NCBI RefSeq assembly: GCF_022898935.1
Contig: NZ_JALIRP010000007.1
Coordinates: forward strand, 62,001-126,000
DNA length: 64,000 nt
Direction: 5' to 3'
Source: Paenibacillus mangrovi
Lineage (GTDB): Bacteria > Bacillota > Bacilli > Paenibacillales > Paenibacillaceae
Each line of letters begins with the position of its first letter. Position 1 is the first letter of the stretch. Shown piece by piece: positions 34,579 to 42,868 of this stretch. The notes under the pieces are model-generated. The model worked only from the letters and a program-made list of their open reading frames with translations. It was not told the origin of the DNA and did not search any database. The position numbers and the translations under genes are program-made.

Positions 34579-35406
34579 TCACCCTTTGATTCCCGAGGAA
34601 ACGACACTCTCTATAAAATGTCTCTGTAACGTAAGGAAGACTGCCAATACTGGAACAATCGCCAAGCATGCAAGCGCCATTTGCTGCGCATAGGCTTTAC
34701 CGAATTGCGTCTGAAAGCTTTGCAAACCTATTGGAATCGTAAACAACTCCTTTGATTTAAGAAAAATTAATGGCTGATAATATTGATCCCAAATCATGAA
34801 AAAGCTCAATAGACCCAGGGTAACTAATGGCGTTTTAGCGAGAGGCAGCGCTATTTTAACAAAAGATTTAAAGACGCCGCACCCCTCCATATAAGCTGCA
34901 CTGATTAATTCTCTCGGGAAGCTAAGAAAGAATTGTCTCATCATAAAAATGGATAAAATGTCGATCATGTTGGGAATAATAAGCGCCCATCGCGTATCCA
35001 ATAATCCAATGTATCGATAAACGATAAATTGCGGAAGCAAGGTTAACTGATAAGGCACAAACAACGTCATTAGAAAGAGGAAGAAAATAGCCCCAGAGTA
35101 TTTGAATTTTAAAAAGCCAAATGCATATCCTCCGAATACAGATAGGATTAACCTCAGGATGACAGAAAAACAAACGACAAAAATAGAATTCCAAAACCAG
35201 GTTAAAAACGGAGTATCCATCAATATGGTTCTATAATTATCGAAGTTTACATGTCCCCAATGCACGAACGTAAAGGGCTGTTCAAATACTTGATTCTCAA
35301 ATTTAAAAGATGTGGACAACATCCAGAGCAATGGAGTAATAAAGATAATTCCTATAAGCAAGAAAACAATGCTTGTCGATAATTTCCGAATGGATAATTG
35401 TGACAT
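34579..35406 (-). CDS. ABC sugar permease, MalG/LplC type
   Basis: 275 residues with six membrane segments, a start codon ten bases after AGGAGG, and the EAA-loop equivalent SAAYMEGCGVFKSFVKIALP, which has Ser-Ala-Ala instead of Glu-Ala-Ala. It works with the permease at 35437-36330 and the lipoprotein downstream. No ATPase gene is nearby, so a shared ATPase encoded elsewhere is assumed. Confidence 0.92.
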   Translation of the reverse strand: MSQLSIRKLSTSIVFLLIGIIFITPLLWMLSTSFKFENQVFEQPFTFVHWGHVNFDNYRTILMDTPFLTWFWNSIFVVCFSVILRLILSVFGGYAFGFLKFKYSGAIFFLFLMTLFVPYQLTLLPQFIVYRYIGLLDTRWALIIPNMIDILSIFMMRQFFLSFPRELISAAYMEGCGVFKSFVKIALPLAKTPLVTLGLLSFFMIWDQYYQPLIFLKSKELFTIPIGLQSFQTQFGKAYAQQMALACLAIVPVLAVFLTLQRHFIESVVSSGIKG

Positions 35407-35436
35407 GTTGACTCTTCCTCCTTTCTGTTTTTGGGA

Positions 35437-36330
35437 TTACTGGTAAAATACCCATTTCTTCTGCGTGAGCCAATTCATCAAAATAAATACTAACGTTAAT
35501 GCGAATAAGAACACACCAACCGCTGAAGCATATGAAAAATCGTAGAATTCGAATGCGGACCGATAAATGTAATACGTTAATGTCGTTGTGCTGAATGCAG
35601 GTCCACCTTTCGTCAAGAGAGCCATCTGATAGAAGGCTTGTAGACCGCCTATAATTGTAATCAACAACAAGAAAAACGTTGTCGGAGAAATTAAAGGAAA
35701 AGTAATATGCTTAAATCTCTGCCAGCGATTGGCGCCATCAATGGAAGATGCCTCTAAGAAGTCTTTCGAGACTCCTTGTAGTGCTGCCAAAAATAAAATA
35801 CAGTGATAACCTACGTCTTTCCAAGAACCGATAAAGGCCAGCACCGGAAGTGCCCAATGGCTATCCACCATATATTGGGGAGGATGTGAGAAGCCTATGC
35901 TCATCAATAAGCTGTTTAACGGTCCTTCTGTTGGATGCAAAAACACGTTCCAGACCACCAATGTCGCTACATATGTCGTAATGTACGGAATAATAAAGAA
36001 GGTTCTAACGACTCCCCGCAAGTACATTTTTGAGTTTAAGATCATGGCCATAGATAACCCTAAAGTTAGTGTTAATGGAACGTAAATAACTAAATAAACG
36101 ACAGTGTTCCTTACTGACCGCCAAAAATCCTCGTCATTCAACATCTTGTTGTAGTACTTCATTCCTTCTAGACTAAACTGTCCAGACATTAAATCCAGTT
36201 TACTGAAACTCAGCACAAGCACAGTTAACATCGGTAACAAAATAAATACCAGAAACCCGACCATGCTCGGCAAAGCAAACAGAAAACCCATTTGCCGTTC
36301 TCTTCTTTCTAAAGAGTAACTTTTCACCAT
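35437..36330 (-). CDS. ABC sugar permease, MalF/LplB type
   Basis: 297 residues with six membrane segments and the coupling loop FLEASSIDGANRWQRFKHIT. AGGAGGAG lies a few bases before the ATG. It is the first gene of the transport operon, with its upstream region holding motif copy 2 and following the terminator of the GH110-like gene. The order permease-permease-lipoprotein-kinase-regulator suggests uptake coupled to sensing. Confidence 0.92.
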   Translation of the reverse strand: MVKSYSLERRERQMGFLFALPSMVGFLVFILLPMLTVLVLSFSKLDLMSGQFSLEGMKYYNKMLNDEDFWRSVRNTVVYLVIYVPLTLTLGLSMAMILNSKMYLRGVVRTFFIIPYITTYVATLVVWNVFLHPTEGPLNSLLMSIGFSHPPQYMVDSHWALPVLAFIGSWKDVGYHCILFLAALQGVSKDFLEASSIDGANRWQRFKHITFPLISPTTFFLLLITIIGGLQAFYQMALLTKGGPAFSTTTLTYYIYRSAFEFYDFSYASAVGVFLFALTLVFILMNWLTQKKWVFYQ

Positions 36331-36409
36331 TACTAGCTCCTCCTATCCTCGTCTATATCTCAATTATCTATATTTTTGACAGGATAGGTATGGAGCATCC
36401 CCTGCAATG

Positions 36410-36422
36410 ATTTGTAATATTG
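36410..36422 (-). promoter_or_regulatory. shared motif CAATATTACAAAT (copy 2)
   Basis: Identical to 34546-34558 and in the same orientation, about 80 bases upstream of the permease start. A related CAATTACAAAT occurs at 40167-40177 upstream of the GH110-like gene, on the other strand. Confidence 0.45.
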
Positions 36423-36431
36423 TCTGCATAA

Positions 36432-36471
36432 ATAAACCGCCATGTAATGAAAGCATTACATGACGGTTTAT
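36432..36471 (-). terminator. terminator after the GH110-like gene
   Basis: A long hairpin (ATAAACCG-CATGTAATG / CATTACATG-CGGTTTAT with one mismatch) lies 14 bases beyond the stop. The T-tract after it on the minus strand is short (TTTATTTA). Confidence 0.65.
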
Positions 36472-36484
36472 AGAAATTTTCAGA

Positions 36485-39400
36485 TTATTTTGACCAATCT
36501 GCAATGATCGCCTTGGCATCAGCAATCAGAGCTTGCTTCGCATCGTAGGATATTTCACCCTGATCAGCTTTATCTATATGCTTAAGGAAATCCTCCATGT
36601 GTTTGACCGCCTGGTCCTTATGTCCTTTATCGAAATGGTCCGACGCTTGATTTAAACGATTCGTAAGTTGATTCTGAAGCGATCCATTTAATTCACCGGA
36701 TGCTGAATATCTGTCCAGAAGCTGCTGCATAACATTCGTATTAGTCGTTACGTTTACATTGATCGTCGATTGGTTAACGTTGCCCGCCAGATCCATAACC
36801 GAAATCTCAATAAGATGACTACCAAGCTTTCCGGCCCAATCAAGCGGAGAACCTGGGGCATACTGCACTCCATTCACCGAAATCATTTGAGTCACTATGC
36901 CCGACAGGCTATCCGAGACTTCTAGGTCCAACGTTATCAATTGACCGTCCTCCAAATTCGTCTCTGAGGAAAGCAGATTACCGTTAGCTGTCAGATCAAA
37001 TGCCGGTGGTGTCAAATCGGATTTGACGGTAATTGTTTTCGCAATTTCTATATTCCCTGCAATATCCGTCGAACGAAACTGCACTTCATAAATTCCTTCA
37101 CCGAGTGTAATCGGCGATGTATAAGGAATGAACCCGTTGGTCGATTGAACTTCGCTTCCGTCTGCACTCTGTATGACTTTCAAGGCATATTCGGTCGAAG
37201 CAACCCCGGAATCATCCGTTGCCTGAAGGGAAATCTCCGTGTTCGAAACGTACCAATCATTCAAGCCAATGTTCCCGGATATGGAAGCTGTGGTTACCGG
37301 AGCCTTTAGGTCGGCATCAGAATTCCCGTAGATTTCAAATTCTGATATGTTCGGTTCCCTTCCCCAGCCATTCGAATCGGTTTGAGTTCCGGTAATATAG
37401 AGCCTAACTTTCTGTGCTGTAATACTCGGGAATGATTGGGTAGTCGACGAATTTATCGTTGTTCCAGTTACAATATCGACCCAAGTTGAGCCGTTATAAT
37501 ACTGTACTTTATATCCTGTTGTCCTGTTCAAATATTCCTTGATTGTTACCTGATTGAACGTTTTATGGGTTCCAAAGTCCATTTCGAGCCACTCGTTTAC
37601 ACCATTTCCAGACTGAGGGGCCCATTTGGTGCTGGTGTTTCCATCTTTCGCATTACTAGGCGTGAAACTTGCATTATATTGACTCGATGCGGTCGCAATG
37701 GCATTCAAAGAAAGATTTTGAAGATTTTGTGGCACACGTTCAACATTCAATTCAGCAGCCGAAGCAAAACCACCGTGTCCACTGGTAGCTGTAAGTTTTA
37801 CATAATTTGCAGATACAGGATTGAAGGTTGCAGTCTTTTCTGTTTTATCATCTGCCCACGTACCGGACGATACGTTCGTAAAATTAACTCCATCCGTACT
37901 AGTAGCGATGGTGTATTCCGTAATAACACCGTTGGAATTGCTGTCTTGTCTTGGCTGGTACCTTAATTTCGTAATCGTATAAGCACCTCCAAGATTGATG
38001 GATATAGACTGAGGTAGATTTGCCATCGGGGACCATTCCGCATGCCAAAACGTTGAACTGTCCCCGTCAATTGCTTTACTTGCCTCATTACCGTTATGCT
38101 GGCTGTTAGCAGTTGCTATCATTTGCGATTGCGGGATGTCGTTAGGATTAGGAACAACAGGAACATAATTGTTGCTTCTCGTTACCGTAAAACCTTGAGA
38201 CGAGTCAATGGTATCGGTATCCGTATACATGTTGGAAAGGTTTATACTTTTGGTTACCCCACTCTGTACAAATTTATTTCCTGTGATCGTTACATTTTTT
38301 GAACCTTGGGCATTAATCTGAAATCCACCTTCTTGAGCGGTATTATTAGTGAAATTAAATCCATCCACACTACCGGCATAGATCGAAGAGGTACCGCCTG
38401 TCTTATAAAATATATTGTCTTTAATACTTATGTTGCTATGCACGGTCTGATCAGGGTTCGTGGAAGGCGCACTAGGCTCAATACTTATGACAGAATTCCC
38501 TGTGTTATTGAACGTGTTATTGCTTATGGTCACGTTCCTGACCATACCGGATTCATACCAACTGCTGGCATCGTCAGCAATTAAAATTGCGCTCATAATC
38601 ATTTGGTTGAACATATTATGATCAATCAAAACATTTCCACGGGTAGTCACCAAGATACCTCTTGTAGGAATGGATTCAAACGTTGAATTCATAATTGTGA
38701 CATCCGGGGTCCACGTTACGTTTTCCACAAAGTAATCATTGACGGTTACCGAGCTTGGAACATTTTGATTCAGTGTAAGAAGGATATTATTATCATCTAA
38801 TCGGGTCACACCGGTTATGGTAGCGCTGCCGGAGGAAGTTAGTGTAGATCCCTTTATAAAATCGATGTTGTCATTAACCGCAAAAGCGTCGAATCCCCAG
38901 CTCTGGGAATGCTTAAATCTTACTTTGACCTGGTTTGGTGCTGGTTTATCGACGATCTGCAGGTGAGTGCCATGGACATTAATCGGGTCATCATGCGCTC
39001 CGAAGAAGTTGGAATTGTTAACCGTAATCTGGCCTTTGCACCCGGAAAATTGCATAAAATCGGCCATAGATGCGTTTGTTCGCCCACTCCCCGTTTTCGG
39101 TGCGAAATTCAATTGATCAAAGGTAAGGTTTTCACTATACTGCCCAACGATACCTAACCCAGGAGCAGCGTAGAAGTTTACACCAGTCCAGGTTACATTC
39201 TTACTCCGGTAAATAAATGCACCTTGTTCTTTGCGAACGTCGTTTCTGAGCTGATAGGTATGTCCGATTGTTAGGTTCGGGGCGCTGGTATAATTAAACC
39301 TTACTCTCCTTTCTCCCAAATCCTGCACACTGGAGGAGCTTGCAAACGGATTTGACGTTCTCCAAGTCTTTTTTGTATTCGGATCGTACTCCTGCACAAC

Positions 39401-40081
39401 AGTGATTTTTGAGTACCCCTTGGCCACCCAATTGTCTAAGGCAGCTCCAGTACTGTCAACCTCGCCCGTCCATTGCAGTTTATTATTTACAATCTGATAC
39501 AATGAATCCGGATGAACATTCATATCAATATAGTTACTGCCAACTGCAGCCACCGTCATCTCGGACATAACCGGCCGCTTGAAATCAAAGCTAATGTCAT
39601 TCATGTTCACATTAACGGCATGATCAAATACAATGGGCGTCATTACTCCGTGAAACATCATCGTTGACCCGTTTCCCCGAATCGTCAAGTCGCTTATGTT
39701 TTTAAACAAAAGCCCGACCTTTCTCCACCCGCCTGGCGTTTCTGATGCTGTTGAAGCATTGGAAATATAATATTGAGCATCAATGGCGGACGAATCTTTA
39801 AAGTGATATGTGGCTTTCGGAAAATCCAATATGACCGGTTTTGCGGCGCTTCTAGCGGCTTCAATCGCTTCATTTATTGCCAGACCTGCATCATCCCCGG
39901 AATAAGTGACAGTTATAACCGAATAATGAACACCGTCAATTGTTTCCGTTGTTTGGGTATAATTTGCTGAAGTAGCATTTGCCCTCGGTATCTGAACCAC
40001 TATTGCGAATAAAACTGCAAATACAGTTAGAATCAGAAACATAGAAATTGAAGTCTTACTCACTTGAAGCATTTTAAACAT
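36485..40081 (-). CDS. secreted GH110-like alpha-galactosidase with F5/8C, Ig-like and FIMAH domains
   Basis: About 1198 residues. A signal peptide ends near RANA (residue 36). A right-handed beta-helix catalytic region (about 45-640) carries segments typical of GH110 alpha-1,3-galactosidases: ADFMQFSGCKG, FFGAHDDPINVHGT with an Asp pair, IPTRGILVTTRGNVLIDHN and SAILIADDASSWYESG. Two discoidin (F5/8 type C) sugar-binding domains follow (about 650-785 and 790-920), then two Ig-like/OmpL47-like domains (930-1115) and a C-terminal FIMAH helical domain (1118-1198). It would release terminal alpha-galactose from host or plant glycans outside the cell. ATG at 40081 has AAAGGTGG upstream; a GTG at 40093 is less well placed. 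The family call rests on motifs read by eye. Confidence 0.8.
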   Translation of the reverse strand: MFKMLQVSKTSISMFLILTVFAVLFAIVVQIPRANATSANYTQTTETIDGVHYSVITVTYSGDDAGLAINEAIEAARSAAKPVILDFPKATYHFKDSSAIDAQYYISNASTASETPGGWRKVGLLFKNISDLTIRGNGSTMMFHGVMTPIVFDHAVNVNMNDISFDFKRPVMSEMTVAAVGSNYIDMNVHPDSLYQIVNNKLQWTGEVDSTGAALDNWVAKGYSKITVVQEYDPNTKKTWRTSNPFASSSSVQDLGERRVRFNYTSAPNLTIGHTYQLRNDVRKEQGAFIYRSKNVTWTGVNFYAAPGLGIVGQYSENLTFDQLNFAPKTGSGRTNASMADFMQFSGCKGQITVNNSNFFGAHDDPINVHGTHLQIVDKPAPNQVKVRFKHSQSWGFDAFAVNDNIDFIKGSTLTSSGSATITGVTRLDDNNILLTLNQNVPSSVTVNDYFVENVTWTPDVTIMNSTFESIPTRGILVTTRGNVLIDHNMFNQMIMSAILIADDASSWYESGMVRNVTISNNTFNNTGNSVISIEPSAPSTNPDQTVHSNISIKDNIFYKTGGTSSIYAGSVDGFNFTNNTAQEGGFQINAQGSKNVTITGNKFVQSGVTKSINLSNMYTDTDTIDSSQGFTVTRSNNYVPVVPNPNDIPQSQMIATANSQHNGNEASKAIDGDSSTFWHAEWSPMANLPQSISINLGGAYTITKLRYQPRQDSNSNGVITEYTIATSTDGVNFTNVSSGTWADDKTEKTATFNPVSANYVKLTATSGHGGFASAAELNVERVPQNLQNLSLNAIATASSQYNASFTPSNAKDGNTSTKWAPQSGNGVNEWLEMDFGTHKTFNQVTIKEYLNRTTGYKVQYYNGSTWVDIVTGTTINSSTTQSFPSITAQKVRLYITGTQTDSNGWGREPNISEFEIYGNSDADLKAPVTTASISGNIGLNDWYVSNTEISLQATDDSGVASTEYALKVIQSADGSEVQSTNGFIPYTSPITLGEGIYEVQFRSTDIAGNIEIAKTITVKSDLTPPAFDLTANGNLLSSETNLEDGQLITLDLEVSDSLSGIVTQMISVNGVQYAPGSPLDWAGKLGSHLIEISVMDLAGNVNQSTINVNVTTNTNVMQQLLDRYSASGELNGSLQNQLTNRLNQASDHFDKGHKDQAVKHMEDFLKHIDKADQGEISYDAKQALIADAKAIIADWSK

Positions 40082-40166
40082 ACTATTTTCCACCTTTCCT
40101 GAAACTTCAACTCGAATTCTGTTGCACTTTCCGTTGAGAAGCCTCTGGCTGAATTTGTCCCCCCTT

Positions 40167-40200
40167 CAATTACAAATTTAAATTGTAAGCGCACTCAAAT
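40167..40200. promoter_or_regulatory. operator-like region between the GH110-like gene and the AraC gene
   Basis: The 303-base divergent intergenic region holds TTACAAATTTAAATTGTAA, a near-perfect inverted repeat (40169-40187), overlapping TTGTAAGCGCACTCAAA, which resembles a cre site with one mismatch. These would suit control by the divergent AraC protein and by CcpA. Nothing else was recognised in the rest of the region. Confidence 0.4.
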
Positions 40201-40384
40201 TATAATTCATTAAACGCTAAACGCTTTGTAGTTTTAGCTGAAACCATTTGTATTTTGTTATCAATGTTTATGTAAATTCAGTTTCCATATCATTGCTTTA
40301 CTTCATTCATAGCTCTTTGTATAATTCGGACTAATGTAGAATACTGCTTAGACGATACTGACATGAAGGAAGAGTGACGTTTCG

Positions 40385-41161
40385 ATGATTGTTTCACCTT
40401 ATGAGCTTATCTTGTATTTTGGTAATGATCATATTTCATTTCTGACGAACAAAGTAGATGCAAGCAATCACAGCCATCATTATATTCAATTGACCGTTGG
40501 TCTCGAACAGAACGTAAACATCACTATTGCGGGACAGCCTGTACAAGCCCAGGGCGTCATACTTCAATCCAACACAGTTCATCGATTAGACGGAAGCCGG
40601 CAATGGCAGTGGTACTTGCTTATCAACCCTGAATCCATGTTCGGAGAACTGCTTAAACGCACCTATTTCAACAATAAAAGTATGCATGTACTGGACAATG
40701 ATCAGGTAGAGCTGCTGCAGCAACTGGCAATCCAGTCGATATTCTCGGTAACCTGTTCAGCCGATTATGGAAGTGCGATAGAGCAATGCAAACAAATATT
40801 ACAGCTTGAAAAAAATAGTATAGAATCCATCTTGGATGAACGCATTCAGCATGTTTTACAAATAATTGAAACACATCGTATGGATCAAATGTCTGTGAAA
40901 GCTCTCAGTGAGCGCATGTACTTATCGGAGAGTAGACTATCTCATTTGTTCAAAGAAAAGGTTGGAATATCGCTAGCCAGTTACATCGTTCATCATAAAT
41001 TGGAAGCTGCATTCCATTACATATTCGGCGGCTCGTCTATAACGGAAGCAGCGATTGAAGCAGGTTTCAACAGCTCCTCTCATTTCTCGAGTACGGCAAG
41101 AGACAAGCTCGGAATGGCTCCGCGCTCAATCGTTCAAAATAGCAGATATTTGAAAGTCTAA
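40385..41161 (+). CDS. AraC-family regulator
   Basis: 258 residues. The N-terminal half is a cupin-like domain that reads like a sugar sensor (SHHYIQLTVGLEQNVNITI; LQSNTVHRLDG). The C-terminal ~95 residues form the AraC double HTH (MSVKALSERMYLSESRLSHLF and AAIEAGFNSSSHFSSTARDKLG). AAGGAAG precedes the ATG. Divergent from the GH110-like gene across a 303-base region with operator-like repeats, so it may control that gene; alternatively it acts on the downstream transglutaminase-like gene, which starts 43 bases after it. Confidence 0.88.
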   Translation: MIVSPYELILYFGNDHISFLTNKVDASNHSHHYIQLTVGLEQNVNITIAGQPVQAQGVILQSNTVHRLDGSRQWQWYLLINPESMFGELLKRTYFNNKSMHVLDNDQVELLQQLAIQSIFSVTCSADYGSAIEQCKQILQLEKNSIESILDERIQHVLQIIETHRMDQMSVKALSERMYLSESRLSHLFKEKVGISLASYIVHHKLEAAFHYIFGGSSITEAAIEAGFNSSSHFSSTARDKLGMAPRSIVQNSRYLKV

Positions 41162-41204
41162 TCATCCCAACTCCCTTATAGTTAAGTCAGAAAGGGTGAT
41201 GGGA

Positions 41205-41912
41205 ATGAAACCATATTTACAAGAAACCAAATTAGTGGACTATATCCATCCAACGATTCAAAAACTAATTGCACAGCAGCAATGGAATCATGCTGAGGAG
41301 TACGAAGCAATTCGCCAAATATACGATTTTGTCCGCAATCAGATCAAATTCGGCTACAACCGGGGCGATGATATTCCTGCTTCCGAGGTGCTGTCCGATG
41401 GCTATGGACAGTGTAATACGAAAAGCATACTGCTCATGGCATTACTGCGGGGCGTAGGCATTCCCTGTAGAATTCATGGATTCTACATTGATAAGAAAAT
41501 GCAGAAAGGAGCTCTTACCGGTGTTATCTACGCGTTAGCTCCTAGCAAAATCGTACACGCTTGGACGGAAGTGTTGTTCAAGGACAAATGGATGGCACTA
41601 GAAGGAGTCATTATCGACGATTCTTATCTGAATGAGGTGCAGGATAAGTTGTGCAGTTATAACGGTGGGTACATTGGATACGGTATATCCATTAAGAGCA
41701 AAGACCAGGTCAATTTATGCTGGCGCGGTGACAGCACATATATTCAGAGCTTCTCGATTACGGAGGATCTAGGGTATTACAACAATCCAGATGAATTCTT
41801 TGAAACCTACAACAATACTAAGAGTTCTTTCAAAAAGGCAGTCCTTAATCTGTTACGTAAACGGGTCAATCAGCGTACGGATGCTATTCGAGAAGGCAAA
41901 TTTAACAAGTAA
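41205..41912 (+). CDS. transglutaminase-like cysteine protease-fold protein
   Basis: 235 residues. The core has the catalytic Cys in DGYGQCNTKSILLMALLR (near 75) and the His in IVHAWTEVLFKD (near 122), with a following Asp in ALEGVIIDDSY, the Cys-His-Asp order of transglutaminase/protease-like (Transglut_core) proteins. There is no signal peptide. Such bacterial proteins include peptidases, amidases and cross-linking enzymes; the substrate is unknown. The ATG at 41205 has AAAGGG eight bases before; an ATG two codons upstream is possible. Same direction as the AraC gene. Confidence 0.82.
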   Translation: MKPYLQETKLVDYIHPTIQKLIAQQQWNHAEEYEAIRQIYDFVRNQIKFGYNRGDDIPASEVLSDGYGQCNTKSILLMALLRGVGIPCRIHGFYIDKKMQKGALTGVIYALAPSKIVHAWTEVLFKDKWMALEGVIIDDSYLNEVQDKLCSYNGGYIGYGISIKSKDQVNLCWRGDSTYIQSFSITEDLGYYNNPDEFFETYNNTKSSFKKAVLNLLRKRVNQRTDAIREGKFNK

Positions 41913-41941
41913 TCAAAATGTCAATGAAAAATTAACGCAGG

Positions 41942-41961
41942 AATTCTCATCGAATTCTAAT
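41942..41961 (+). promoter_or_regulatory. tandem direct repeat, OmpR-type operator candidate
   Basis: AATTCTCAT-CG-AATTCTAAT: two nine-base repeats with an 11-base period, the spacing favoured by OmpR/PhoB-family regulators. It lies about 125 bases before the NlpC/P60 gene and could be bound by the response regulator encoded at 44240-44941. Confidence 0.4.
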
Positions 41962-42085
41962 TTTGCTGGTCAAAGCCTTGCCAACACTCGTCTCACGACT
42001 CCTCTGGAAAATGGCGGAAACTTTTATTGTGTTATGGTTGATGCAGGTGATCAAACCTAATCCAATAAGTAGATGGAGGAGAGTT

Positions 42086-42799
42086 ATGAATACTACATCT
42101 AAGAAACGTTTCAGCAAATTATGTATCGGAATCGCATTAAGCTTTGCGGTTATCTTGCCAGCAGGAAGCGTTCTTCTTCCTACTAGCTCAGCATTCGCCG
42201 CATCTGCATCAACAGCTGATCAAATTATTGCTACAGGCAAGCAGTATCTAGGAGTCCCTTATAAATATGGGTCGAAATCCGGTGATACAAGTACTTTTGA
42301 TTGCTCATCTTTTACTCAGTATATTTTTAAACAAAATGGCATTTCACTCCCTCGTTCTTCTAAAGAACAATCAACCGTAGGCACATATGTGTCAAGGGAT
42401 CAGTTACAGCCCGGCGATCTGGTGTTCTTCTATTCTCCAATCCACCACGTTGCGGTGTACATGGGGAACGGTAAGATACTTCATACGTACGGAAAAGGCG
42501 GAGTTACGATCTCCGATTTGAACTCCGGTTGGTGGAACTCACATTACACGACGGCTCGCCGCGTAATACCAACAAATGGACAAGCTGCACCGAAATCAGA
42601 TTCAACAAACCAGGCTGCAGCTTCCGATTCTAGCCAAGTATCCGCTCCTGATTCCAGCCAAGGTTTACAAGATCAGTCCGTAGATAATGGTTCATCCGAG
42701 CAAAACAATCAACACAGTAATGTTTCACATCATCAAAACAAATCACATGATAAACAAACCCATAATCATCAAGGCCACCAAGCTGAGAATAGAGACTAA
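42086..42799 (+). CDS. secreted NlpC/P60 cell-wall endopeptidase
   Basis: 237 residues. A signal peptide (KKRFSKLCIGIALSFAVILP, cleavage near SAFA/A at 47) leads to an NlpC/P60 domain (about 55-170). The catalytic Cys is in TFDCSSFTQYIF and the His in YSPIHHVAVYMG, with a later His in KILHTYGKGG. The C-terminal ~60 residues are Ser-, Gln- and His-rich (HHQNKSHDKQTHNHQGH), a possible wall- or metal-binding tail. It would cleave D-gamma-glutamyl-diaminopimelate bonds in peptidoglycan. GGAGGAG precedes ATG 42086; the open frame further upstream is not coding. A decayed copy lies at 18611-19057. Confidence 0.92.
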   Translation: MNTTSKKRFSKLCIGIALSFAVILPAGSVLLPTSSAFAASASTADQIIATGKQYLGVPYKYGSKSGDTSTFDCSSFTQYIFKQNGISLPRSSKEQSTVGTYVSRDQLQPGDLVFFYSPIHHVAVYMGNGKILHTYGKGGVTISDLNSGWWNSHYTTARRVIPTNGQAAPKSDSTNQAAASDSSQVSAPDSSQGLQDQSVDNGSSEQNNQHSNVSHHQNKSHDKQTHNHQGHQAENRD

Positions 42800-42810
42800 T
42801 TGACCACAGC

Positions 42811-42852
42811 ATAAAACTACGTTTAACCACCGTGTTAAACGTAGTTTTTTCT
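42811..42852. terminator. bidirectional terminator
   Basis: A 15-base-pair stem AAAACTACGTTTAAC/GTTAAACGTAGTTTT with a T-tail on the plus strand and A's on the other side lies between the convergent NlpC gene and the kinase gene. Confidence 0.85.
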
Positions 42853-42868
42853 ATTGGCCGCCTTCATA

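Noticed and set aside
41963..42085. N-terminal extension of the NlpC/P60 frame
   Set aside because: GGAGGAG and the signal peptide place the start at 42086; upstream codons overlap the candidate operator region.
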